From positions 3,891 to 18,497 of the forward strand of contig NZHS01000056.1 of NCBI GenBank assembly GCA_002689735.1: DNA of 14,607 nt, given 5' to 3'. The stretch is from Flavobacteriales bacterium (GTDB lineage: Bacteria; Bacteroidota; Bacteroidia; Flavobacteriales; BACL11). Shown piece after piece: positions 8,301-13,651 of this stretch. The notes under the pieces were generated by a model. It was not told the origin of the DNA and did no database searches. It saw nothing but the letters and a program-made list of their open reading frames with translations. The position numbers and the translations under genes are program-made. Every line of letters begins with the position of its first letter. The first letter of the stretch is position 1.

Positions 8301-9017
8301 GAAAATGTTAGTTTATTAGATACAACTATATGCTTAGGAACTACTATTATTTTAGATGTTCAGGAAAAGCCCGGATTATTTTATGCATGGGATAATGGTT
8401 CTACAAATGCAGATAGAGAGATTTCCCCTACAGAGCCAGTTAACAATTATTTCTTAACTGTTGTTGATCCTAACTGTTTGAATCCTTACACCGTTGAGGC
8501 TGTTGTTAGGGTTTCACAAGTTGAAAACACTATTTCATCTGATGCTACAAAAATCGTAGGTGATAATCCAATTATAACTTTGGATGATCAAATTAATTTA
8601 CAATCTGATAATTTATTTGACGCTTACCTTTGGTCAAATGGTAGCTCATCAAGTAGTATCTCAGTACAGCCTTTAGAGTCTACATGGTATTCTCTAATGG
8701 TAGATTCTTCTGGATGTTTAGGTGTAGACTCTATATACGTTGTGTTAGGGGTAATTCCTTATGATGCAATAACGCCAAACGGAGATCAGATGAACGATGT
8801 TTGGGAAATTTTAGATATTGAAAACTATCCAGCAGCTGTAGTAAAAGTTTTTAATCGTTGGGGAGAAATAGTTTTTGAAAGTAATGGTGGAGATTCTTAT
8901 ATTGCTTGGGATGGAATGTTTGAGTCTGAAGAATTGCCGGTTGGAACCTACTATTATGTTATAGATTTAAATAATGGTGAGGATGCTCAAACTGGCCCAA
9001 TAACAATTGTAAGATAA
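2367..9017 (+). CDS. Giant SprB-repeat surface adhesin with T9SS type B (CHU_C) sorting domain
   Basis: Cell-surface filament protein of the SprB type, exported by the T9SS and likely to act in adhesion or gliding. It has 2216 residues. Order: signal peptide (about 1-24, MMKKLLLLTS to ITAQ); a poorly recognised N-terminal region (25-178) with a proline-rich stretch around 122-138; 22 SprB repeats by my count (about 179-1970), each running from a (V/I)SCFGxxDG strand through SGGTxPYxYxW to GxYxVxVTDxNGC and xxEP; two Ig-like segments (about 1975-2125); and a gliding-motility C-terminal domain from ITPNGDQMNDVW (2135-2146) through VFNRWGE to the end. Each typical repeat has one Cys near each end, suggesting intradomain disulfides. 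A second in-frame ATG follows the first directly, so the start could be one codon later. The partner sprF-like gene starts 11 bp downstream. Binding target unknown. Confidence 0.93.
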   Translation: MMKKLLLLTSTLFFVLFSLEITAQTNYVSIDSLVITSQPSCFDSTSDLTAYVDNDTSTTAGTNNYVPYQMKAFKSTTFGVITAFTTTVTQGNQVSAVGLPANAPGEFYYVLLVDSVQFYNAYASPVAPPPGVPPFTQSFFTTSLFTNTVLNQPFVYSYDTIFVSQPEELISSLSVQDINQCFGDCNSSALITISGGTQPYFVDGNQISSDTISYNNLCADGYNFIISDANACTLITDSTVVSSLDSFTITHPNDISFSIDSVFSYNGEDVSCFGEDDGGVILTASGGTGGLEYSIDGFTWVSNPEFSALSSGTYTFYVKDSFDCSKDTTITLTDPSDLSGTVNINSIVSCFGVNDAQIQFNVDPVLNGTSPYSYSLNGDSTQSNFIFDNLFGNQMYEITVSDANGCTSSDSVFVIEPDDITFSANVTSTNIYNGFGVSCNGLADGEITFSNILGGTPNFSFSIDGGTTFFSDSVFNNGNGANISEGTYTVQVQDGAGCLTNTTSLIVDEPMIFTATAIETQGASCFGSCDASLTVNVSNEPTLISSLVYDLSGFIQFQNPSFNNLCGDSTNYFLTVTDANNCTAFDTLSLSEPLDWSYTLTSSPEYCGSGQGSATVIVDTNTGTPPFTYAWSDGQTTAIANSLVSGTYSVNVTDANGCSFNETVFVSSDDLTLNYSLIPACNGADNGTATVIATGTPTYQYQWSNGDTTATATNLASNSFYYVFVTDTYCSDTLFIATPQSAYVDLTPDYVSSDDSLSCYGDASSGVLVTASGGTGPNTYLYSIPSNGIVNQTTGLFTGLFAGTYSIYVEDGYGCTDSTTLNIFEPQELNLYTISDSSVSCYGGNDGVATIGTIIGGIGNSVYGGTYPYIFNWFSGNNTTPISTLSSADNLNAGLYSVIITDNNGCTSTDSINIDEPSVLQPSTHVLSNSYCSGVQTLASGEIEVSASGATPGYSYLWDNGSTSQSINFLLPGVYAVVVTDANGCSVLDSAEVLAGENPVIVTNVEDISCFGANDGIITPSATGGETPYQFSSDGGNTFLPSGFSFNNLQENFYFVTVVDAFGCLDTDSIFITEPDLLEVTNINITNISCNGVNDGQLTPIISGGRTPYSYLWNDLNNQNTATAIGLSAGNYSLTVTDNSGCIALSNASITEPDIFEITSISSDSALCFNDFSGNVYLTVSGGTPTYNFNWGFGGTTANSNAPAGLQTINVTDVNGCTVDSVIFVDQPNQILITSFAKDSVSCKGLSDGWALVSAIGGTGNLSYLWSNGIASDSGYGLSAGYQHVSITDENMCVITDSVEIYEPNYQLTIDSIINTEITCFSANNGTITVYSSGGLGLEYSKSNGFDTTSQSNNLFSSVAAATYIISVEDNKGCIASETFTLTQPDSLYIDTTIFSHVQCFGLSNGSIDNIVAFGGIGSYQFSVNGGPVYSNTAYFNGYSAGTYSVEVFDDNNCIAQDVLIIDEPPILNVSITPSSWNNYQIRCYGDNSGTADFSINGGIAPYLKTTTSNGDTVITSNGDTLSSYNSNVTGLAVGVYDFIVEDAYGCVYLENITYDEPDSIVHSFVTNHVTCDGWNNGSLTDVVSGGVGSPTTYHYLWNTGDTTYSLSNLSTGVYEITVTDENGCSTSAIDTINDDNKLSAEVDLLLTNDVTCFDYCDGEIVLNVSGGIPNITPNGNALYLYQWNDTLLQTTSTALGLCVNNNTNSTIYTCVISDTQGCYDTISYSLAQPEKLHTTIDLVDPIACFGENSGEIKADAQGGNSPPPFTYSWNNGVNTSTNNNIISGNYVVVVTDNKGCSDTAEFVLEEPTSLSVSISAESDVTCFGYDDGEITVTPSGGTPEPGIPPTYYYLWDDVDGQTTKTAVNLSPGVYSVIVEDANGCTVNSQTVNISGPTNELVVTADSTDETCLLNDGSAQVFVLGGVPNYDFVWNGPAGFTNTNSNISNLNPGLYTVTVNDANGCEVSTTTIVNGVTEIFFPENVSLLDTTICLGTTIILDVQEKPGLFYAWDNGSTNADREISPTEPVNNYFLTVVDPNCLNPYTVEAVVRVSQVENTISSDATKIVGDNPIITLDDQINLQSDNLFDAYLWSNGSSSSSISVQPLESTWYSLMVDSSGCLGVDSIYVVLGVIPYDAITPNGDQMNDVWEILDIENYPAAVVKVFNRWGEIVFESNGGDSYIAWDGMFESEELPVGTYYYVIDLNNGEDAQTGPITIVR
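2901..8275 (+). repeat. Array of 22 imperfect SprB repeats within the adhesin gene
   Basis: Protein-level tandem repeats averaging about 81 codons, counted by their starting Cys motifs (CFG, CNG, CYG, CSG and variants). DNA identity between units is low and linkers between EP and the next Cys vary, so this is an old, diverged array and not a recent expansion. Units 1, 5 and 19 carry an additional cysteine pair. Unit 17 contains an 8-codon internal duplication. Two G7 tracts lie in units 2 and 18. Confidence 0.85.
6888..6928 (+). repeat. 24-bp in-frame tandem duplication in adhesin repeat 17
   Basis: A 17-bp sequence beginning ACATCCAATGG occurs identically at 6888-6904 and 6912-6928, a period of 24 bp. 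It encodes TSNGDTVI then TSNGDTLS, an 8-residue duplication that lengthens a loop of this repeat unit. The near identity contrasts with the strong divergence elsewhere in the array and suggests a recent event. Confidence 0.85.
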
Positions 9018-9028
9018 ATAAAATAAAT

Positions 9029-9955
9029 ATGAAAAAAATATCTTTTTTACTTTTAGCTTTTGTTTTTAGTGGATCACTGTATAGTCAGCAATTACCGCAG
9101 CTTACACAATTTATGGACAATGGTTATGTTTTAAACCCTGCATTTGCTGGAATGGATGATTATTACCAAGTACGTACCACTATTAGAAATCAATGGACAG
9201 GAATAACTGACGCACCAAGCACAACAATCTTAAGTATTTATGGAAAGCAAGAAGATAATGTAGGTCTTGGAGGAGTGATTTTTAACGATCAATATGGTCA
9301 CACTAGTAGATCTGGAGGAGCAATTTCATATGCATATCACTTATCTTTAAATGAAAAGATTAAGCTGTCACTAGCACTTTCTGGAGGTTTTACTCAATTT
9401 AAAATTGATAAAAACGGATGGAACGTTTCAAACCCAAATGATCCATTGACACAAGGAGATGTTATCGTTGAAACAGTTCCAGATGCAACATTTGGATTTA
9501 ATTTGTACTCTAAGGATTGGTGTTTTGGAGTTGCAATACCACAATTACTCACAAGTAATCTTAATCTTTTAGATAATAATTTAGCTAATACGTTATCTAC
9601 CGATCAATCAGGAACACTTTCAAGACATATATATGTTATGGGTGCCTACAAGTTTTCTGCTAGTAAAAGCTGGAAAATTGAACCATCTTTTTTGCTAAAG
9701 TCAGTTACACCATCTCCTCTACAGTTTGATTTTGCTGTAAAAGCAATTTATGACAAAAAGCTTTGGTTTGGAGCAGATTATAGATCTACTGGAGATATAG
9801 GGGCTTTATTTGGTTATTCAATAAATGATAGATATTTAATTGGATATTCTTATGATATTTTAAATTCAGAATTATCTGACTATTCTACGGGTTCTCACGA
9901 ATTTATGCTCGCTATTAAACTTAAAAAAACTCAGCCAAATTTAGTTAAGTATTAG
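9029..9955 (+). CDS. PorP/SprF-family type IX secretion outer-membrane protein
   Basis: Predicted outer-membrane beta-barrel of the PorP/SprF family. Members are usually encoded next to a large type B CTD protein and are needed for its export or surface attachment, as sprF is for sprB in Flavobacterium johnsoniae. The 308 residues are a normal length. Seen: signal peptide ending SLYSQ at about residue 20, then QLPQLTQFMDN (21-31), NPAFAG at 36-41 and RNQWTGI at 53-59, the family signature. The remainder shows alternating amphipathic strands ending in a short basic tail. It begins 11 bp after the adhesin stop, so the two are almost certainly one transcript, and a strong terminator follows. Confidence 0.93.
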   Translation: MKKISFLLLAFVFSGSLYSQQLPQLTQFMDNGYVLNPAFAGMDDYYQVRTTIRNQWTGITDAPSTTILSIYGKQEDNVGLGGVIFNDQYGHTSRSGGAISYAYHLSLNEKIKLSLALSGGFTQFKIDKNGWNVSNPNDPLTQGDVIVETVPDATFGFNLYSKDWCFGVAIPQLLTSNLNLLDNNLANTLSTDQSGTLSRHIYVMGAYKFSASKSWKIEPSFLLKSVTPSPLQFDFAVKAIYDKKLWFGADYRSTGDIGALFGYSINDRYLIGYSYDILNSELSDYSTGSHEFMLAIKLKKTQPNLVKY

Positions 9956-9971
9956 AAAAATAATATAATAA

Positions 9972-9999
9972 AAAAGCCCTCTTGAAAAAGAGGGCTTTT
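9972..9999 (+). terminator. Strong intrinsic terminator after the sprB/sprF-like operon
   Basis: A perfect 12-bp stem (AAAAGCCCTCTT, 9972-9983, with AAGAGGGCTTTT, 9988-9999) encloses a GAAA tetraloop. The A tract before and T tract after the G+C-rich core make it potentially bidirectional. It starts 16 bp after the sprF-like stop. Confidence 0.92.
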
Positions 10000-10000
10000 A

Positions 10001-10036
10001 AGTTGTACGCTAAAGTTTGGAAAGGATTGTACAACT
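10001..10036. repeat. 8-bp inverted repeat just after the terminator
   Basis: AGTTGTAC (10001-10008) and GTACAACT (10029-10036) are exact inverted copies separated by 20 nt. The element begins 2 nt after the terminator hairpin. It may be a backup hairpin or a protein site. The rest of the 9956-10150 gap contains no ORF or other feature I can support. Confidence 0.5.
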
Positions 10037-10150
10037 AAAACAAGTTATTACGACACTGTAAATGTATATCAATGTCTAAGTATAAATACGTATATTTCTT
10101 TAAGCTATTAACACTAAATTGTTAATTATCAACATCTTAGTTCTCATTCT

Positions 10151-10855
10151 ATGTATAGACTGCTTTTATTCTTTATTCTAATTCTTTCGATTTCATGTGG
10201 TGATAAGAATACTTTAATTTATGAAAAAATAGATATCCTAAGCTTAAATAAGATTTTGAATGACAAGGATATTATTGTTTTAGATGTGCGAACATCTGAA
10301 GAAATAAATGCTGGATATATCCCTAATTCCACATTTATAGATTATTATGACAACAATTTTGAAAATAAAATAAATTTAATTGACCGTAGCAAAAAGATTT
10401 ATATTCTTTGTAAAAGCGGGGGGAGAAGTGTCAAGGCCGTAGAAATTTTATCTAAAAAAGGTTTTCGGAATGTCTATAATTTAGAAGGTGGTTTTATGCG
10501 TTGGAAAGCCAATAAGATGCCGTACGATATAAATTTAGTTAATAATGATTCTTCAAATTCTGTTCTGATAAGTGAAATAAGTTTAGACTCTCTCATTAAA
10601 AATAATAGTAATACATTAATTTATATTTCTACTAAGTGGTGTTTTCCGTGTAAAAAAATGGAGCCTACTATTGATAAGTTAATTGCTGATAATAGCTCTC
10701 TAAAGGTAATAAAGATTGATTTAGATGCTAATATTTATGCTCAAGAAAGATTTGATATTAAATCTCTACCAGCCTTAGTTTTGTATGAGAATAATTCAGT
10801 TGTTTGGCGCAAAAATGGTATAATTGCATACGATGATTTAATTAATTTTTTTTAG
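10151..10855 (+). CDS. Predicted lipoprotein with rhodanese and thioredoxin domains
   Basis: A two-domain thiol protein of 234 residues, probably anchored in the periplasm. The N terminus has a hydrophobic stretch ending in a lipobox-like SISC with Cys16 as the lipidation site. The rhodanese domain (about 28-125) has DVR at 45-47 and the active-site loop CKSGGRS at 87-93 with Cys87 as the persulfide-forming cysteine, then the typical NLEGGFMRWK. The thioredoxin domain (about 140-234) has WCFPCKK at 163-169, redox cysteines 164 and 167, and a cis-proline at SLP (207). Both active sites look intact, so it may pass sulfane sulfur or electrons between domains; the substrate is not evident. A G6 run (10418-10423) falls in the rhodanese active-site codons. 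The ATG was chosen because it gives the lipoprotein signal. A glycosyltransferase gene follows after 39 bp. Confidence 0.85.
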   Translation: MYRLLLFFILILSISCGDKNTLIYEKIDILSLNKILNDKDIIVLDVRTSEEINAGYIPNSTFIDYYDNNFENKINLIDRSKKIYILCKSGGRSVKAVEILSKKGFRNVYNLEGGFMRWKANKMPYDINLVNNDSSNSVLISEISLDSLIKNNSNTLIYISTKWCFPCKKMEPTIDKLIADNSSLKVIKIDLDANIYAQERFDIKSLPALVLYENNSVVWRKNGIIAYDDLINFF

Positions 10856-10894
10856 CAGATTTCTTAAAAAATTAATTGTTCTAGCTCTATAAAA

Positions 10895-12001
10895 ATGAAA
10901 ATTGCAATTCTAGGCACAAGAGGTATTCCGAATAATTATGGTGGTTTTGAGCAATGCGCTGAATCACTATCTATTGGCTTAGTAAAGAGAGGGCATGAGG
11001 TTACAGTATATAACCCCAATTTTCATCCTTTCAAAGAAAATAATTATTTAGGAGTAAAAATAGAATACATCTATAGCCCGCAAAATATTATAGGAACAGC
11101 ACCAGCTAATTTTGTTTTTGATTATTTATGCTTAAAGCATGCTATAAAAAACCAGTACGATATCATTCTCGAACTTGGATTAATCACTGCTGCTCCAGCT
11201 ATTATTTTATGTGATAAAAAAACTAGTATTGTTGTTACTAATTTAGATGGGCTTGAGTGGAAGCGCGCCAAATGGAGTTCTACCGTGAGGGTAATTACAA
11301 AGGCCTTAGAAAAGTTTGGAGTTCTAAATTCAAACTTTTTAGTTGCCGATAATATTGCCATACAAGAATATATTAAACATAATTATAATGTTGCTTCTGA
11401 ATTTATAGCATATGGTACTGAAAAAGTAGGTCAGTTAAATAAAAAAACTATTGTGAAACACCTTCTTTTTCCAGATGATTATATTCTAACAATCGCAAGG
11501 CTTGAGCCCGAAAATAATTTAGAGTTAATGTGTGACGCATACTTATTATCTGATAATCAACTTCCTTATTATATAATTGGAAATTACAACACTAAATATG
11601 GTACTTTTTTAAAAAAGAAGTATAAAAACACAAATATTCATTTTCTTGGAGCGATATTTAATAAGGAAGAACTAGATACTTTTAGATTTTTTGCTTCATA
11701 TTATTTGCATGGTCATTCTGTTGGTGGAACAAATCCAGCTCTTATAGAGGCGATGGCAGCTCAAGCATTTGTAATAGTTCATGATAATCCATTTAATAAA
11801 TCTGTTGTTAGTGAAAACACATTTTCATTTAATAACAAAGAAGAATTAAAATTAATATTTGAAGATCATAGTTTATTAAAACAAAGAAAAGAGATTGCGA
11901 GTGAAAATCTGAAAATTATTAATTCAAGATACAGATGGGACTTGATCATTGAGAAGTATGAAAAATACTTTTTAAAAATATTAGGTGATAAAAAGATCTG
12001 A
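10895..12001 (+). CDS. DUF1972-type family 4 glycosyltransferase (rhamnosyltransferase-like)
   Basis: Cytoplasmic GT-B fold glycosyltransferase, probably adding a sugar to a cell-surface polysaccharide or glycolipid precursor. The 368 residues are a normal length. The N-terminal DUF1972 domain is marked by GTRGIPNNYGGFE (7-19) and NLDGLEWKRAKW (116-127); the C-terminal GT4-like domain by IARLEPENNLE (200-210) and HGHSVGGTNPALIEAMA (272-288), where the donor nucleotide-sugar site lies. Relatives include rhamnosyltransferases of capsule or O-antigen loci, but donor and acceptor cannot be read here. No other polysaccharide gene is in the window, so it may be an orphan. Its 3' end overlaps the convergent hemW gene by 21 bp. 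Confidence 0.88.
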   Translation: MKIAILGTRGIPNNYGGFEQCAESLSIGLVKRGHEVTVYNPNFHPFKENNYLGVKIEYIYSPQNIIGTAPANFVFDYLCLKHAIKNQYDIILELGLITAAPAIILCDKKTSIVVTNLDGLEWKRAKWSSTVRVITKALEKFGVLNSNFLVADNIAIQEYIKHNYNVASEFIAYGTEKVGQLNKKTIVKHLLFPDDYILTIARLEPENNLELMCDAYLLSDNQLPYYIIGNYNTKYGTFLKKKYKNTNIHFLGAIFNKEELDTFRFFASYYLHGHSVGGTNPALIEAMAAQAFVIVHDNPFNKSVVSENTFSFNNKEELKLIFEDHSLLKQRKEIASENLKIINSRYRWDLIIEKYEKYFLKILGDKKI

Positions 12002-13105
12002 AGAAATAGCATCAGCCAATAACATCCCATCCTTAGTTAACTCATAATTCTTATTGCGAATAATTTTCTTTTGTTGTATCCATTTTTGTATTTCTTGTTT
12101 AAAATGATTTTGGATATTAACATCAAAATTTTTATTTAGATAATCATAGCTTACTCCCCATTTAGTTCTTAAGCAAGTTAATATATATTCGTTGTATTTT
12201 TGTTTTTGATTTAGTAATTCAGATTGATAGTATACTTGATTGTTTTTAACTTTTGAAATATATTTTGAATTACTTTTTATATTCCATCTTCTTTCTTTTC
12301 CATTAAAAGAATGGGCAGAAGGCCCAATTCCTAAATACCATTTGTCTTCCCAGTAAGAGGAATTATGTTTGGACATCATGTTTTTTTTGCAAAAATTAGA
12401 GATTTCATATTGAATAAAATTCATTTTTTCAGATATATCTTGTAATAGTTTAAATTGACTTTCAATAACAGAATCTTCTACTTGTGATATCTTTTTACTT
12501 TTAATTAAATGATGAAGTTTTGTATTAGGCTCAACTGTTAAGGCATATGCTGAGAAGTGAGTAATTTTTAATTTGGATAATTGATTAAGATTTTCCTTCC
12601 ACTCTTTCATTGTTTGACCAGGAATGCCATAGATTAAATCAATAGTAATATTGTTTATGCCAGCATTATATGCGTGATTAATTGCATTTTTTGCCTGAGT
12701 AGAATTATGACTTCTATTCATAAATTTCAGGTCCTTCTCATGAAAAGATTGAATACCAATACTAAGTCTATTAATACCAATATCTTTTAATGCTGTAATT
12801 TTCTTCTCTGTAATATCATCAGGATTTAGCTCTAATGTTATTTCTGCTTCTTGACTTACTTGATATGTTGAGTGAATTTTTTCTAATAAATATTTAATTT
12901 TTTCACTATCTAAGAGAGAAGGAGTCCCTCCACCAAAGTAAATTGTTTCTACTTTTTTACCATTTAAGTAATGTTTCCTTTCTTCAATTTCTAAGTACAA
13001 ACATTCTATCATTTGACTTATATTTTTCATATTTATTGAAAAATGAAAATCACAGTACGTACACTTTTGTTTACAATAGGGAATATGTATATATATACCA
13101 GCCAA
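11981..13105 (-). CDS. hemW: HemW-family radical SAM heme chaperone
   Basis: Radical SAM protein related to oxygen-independent coproporphyrinogen III oxidase; HemW members bind heme and deliver it to membrane-bound respiratory proteins. The 374 residues show the [4Fe-4S] motif CKQKCTYC (Cys11, Cys15, Cys18) followed by DFHF, the SAM-binding GGGTPS (58-63), IQSF (118-121) and the HemW heme-binding motif HNSSYW (247-252), which favours HemW over HemN. The reading frame begins at a TTG (13105-13103) giving MAGIYIHIPYC, the usual flavobacterial N terminus; upstream there is no in-frame ATG before a stop at 13126-13124. It lies 41 bp after the DCC gene and probably shares its transcript. A palindromic element sits in that junction. 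Confidence 0.93.
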   Translation of the reverse strand: MAGIYIHIPYCKQKCTYCDFHFSINMKNISQMIECLYLEIEERKHYLNGKKVETIYFGGGTPSLLDSEKIKYLLEKIHSTYQVSQEAEITLELNPDDITEKKITALKDIGINRLSIGIQSFHEKDLKFMNRSHNSTQAKNAINHAYNAGINNITIDLIYGIPGQTMKEWKENLNQLSKLKITHFSAYALTVEPNTKLHHLIKSKKISQVEDSVIESQFKLLQDISEKMNFIQYEISNFCKKNMMSKHNSSYWEDKWYLGIGPSAHSFNGKERRWNIKSNSKYISKVKNNQVYYQSELLNQKQKYNEYILTCLRTKWGVSYDYLNKNFDVNIQNHFKQEIQKWIQQKKIIRNKNYELTKDGMLLADAISSDLFIT

Positions 13106-13145
13106 GAATTGAGGATAAAAAGTTTAAAAGTAAATTTACAAACTA

Positions 13146-13156
13146 TTTAGTCTAAA
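13146..13156. promoter_or_regulatory. Palindromic element copy 3 (TTAGTCTAA core), upstream of hemW
   Basis: TTTAGTCTAAA is a perfect 5-1-5 inverted repeat sharing the TTAGTCTAA core with copies at 13555-13571 and 13624-13640. It overlaps the stop of the DCC gene and lies 41 bp upstream of the hemW start. Because it overlaps coding sequence it could be coincidental. Confidence 0.3.
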
Positions 13157-13539
13157 AATCTGGAAATGTTTTTTTTCTCAGCAATAGAGCATTTATCTAA
13201 TTTGCCAAACCAACGATTTCTATTAGAAGCAATATAGTCGTATAAAATATTAAGAATTTTTTTTGGTAGTATTCTGAAAAGAAGCGACAATTTATAGACC
13301 CCTCCTAATTCATATATAATATTTATAATAGCTTCAGATTTAACATAAATGTTTTTGTTGTAAAATACTACTGAATCAATTTTCCCAAGTTGATCAGTAG
13401 ATTTTTCAAATATTTTTTTTGCGGTCACTCCGTTTATTGAGGAGAATTTAAAAACCTCATCTTTATCTAGTCTAATCAGATATTTAACAAAATTATTACA
13501 CATCAAACACGTCGAGTCAAATAAGATTATTTTCTTCAA
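13147..13539 (-). CDS. DCC-family thiol-disulfide oxidoreductase (DUF393/YuxK-like)
   Basis: Small thioredoxin-like protein of the DCC family, named for an N-terminal DxxCxxC motif; the biochemical role of most members is unsettled. The 130 residues begin with a short strand and then FDSTCLMCN, with Asp8, Cys11 and Cys14 as the motif residues, and end with the family-typical ASNRNRWFGKLDKC. No signal peptide is seen, so it is probably cytoplasmic. The start is a TTG at 13539-13537. There is no ATG between it and the upstream in-frame stop at 13566-13564, and the next internal Met is inside the active-site motif, so TTG (or the adjacent ATT) must be used. hemW follows on the same strand after 41 bp, and a putative operator-like palindrome lies 15 bp upstream. 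Confidence 0.85.
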   Translation of the reverse strand: MKKIILFDSTCLMCNNFVKYLIRLDKDEVFKFSSINGVTAKKIFEKSTDQLGKIDSVVFYNKNIYVKSEAIINIIYELGGVYKLSLLFRILPKKILNILYDYIASNRNRWFGKLDKCSIAEKKNISRFLD

Positions 13540-13547
13540 AATACAAT

Positions 13548-13578
13548 TTAATTTATAATTAGTCTAAATAAAAACAAA
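13548..13578 (-). promoter_or_regulatory. Candidate promoter of the DCC-hemW unit, with palindrome in its spacer
   Basis: On the minus strand, TTTG (13578-13575), a 19-nt spacer and TAAATTAA (13555-13548) resemble TTTG-N19-TAnnTTTG with two mismatches in the -7 box. The predicted start of transcription would be near the TTG start codon. Palindromic copy 1 occupies most of the spacer, the classic place for a repressor site. Confidence 0.35.
13555..13571. promoter_or_regulatory. Palindromic element copy 1, upstream of the DCC gene
   Basis: ATAATTAGTCTAAATA (13555-13570) is identical over 16 bp to copy 2, 69 bp away. Around the central T at 13563, seven bases on each side pair with one mismatch (7-1-7 geometry, core TTAG-T-CTAA). 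It sits 15 bp from the DCC start codon, between the proposed -33 and -7 boxes. Confidence 0.5.
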
Positions 13579-13586
13579 CAAATACC

Positions 13587-13615
13587 TTGTAAAGTTAAAA
13601 AACTATTTAATTTTG
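13587..13615 (+). promoter_or_regulatory. Promoter of the porin-remnant/membrane protein/response regulator unit
   Basis: TTG (13587-13589), an 18-nt spacer and TAATTTTG (13608-13615) give one of the best matches to the Bacteroidota promoter in the window. The predicted transcription start is near 13621, leaving a leader of about 30 nt that carries palindromic copy 2. No other signal is seen in the 112-bp divergent gap. Confidence 0.5.
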
Positions 13616-13623
13616 TGTTATTA

Positions 13624-13640
13624 ATAATTAGTCTAAATAT
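13624..13640. promoter_or_regulatory. Palindromic element copy 2, just downstream of the predicted start of transcription
   Basis: ATAATTAGTCTAAATAT is an 8-1-8 inverted repeat around T13632 with a single mismatched pair. Its first 16 bp are identical to copy 1. It starts about 9 nt after the predicted -7 box and ends 11 nt before the ATG at 13652, a position compatible with repression. Confidence 0.5.
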
Positions 13641-13651
13641 AAATAATATAA

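Noticed and set aside
10086..10093. ATACGTAT palindrome upstream of the rhodanese-thioredoxin gene
   Set aside because: A single 8-bp palindrome in A+T-rich DNA with no second copy or promoter alignment.
11122..11361. Antisense ORF inside the glycosyltransferase gene
   Set aside because: The host frame carries the DUF1972 motifs; the antisense frame has no features.
12943..13155. 70-codon plus-strand ORF across the start of hemW
   Set aside because: It is antisense to the HemW iron-sulfur motif region and resembles no known protein.
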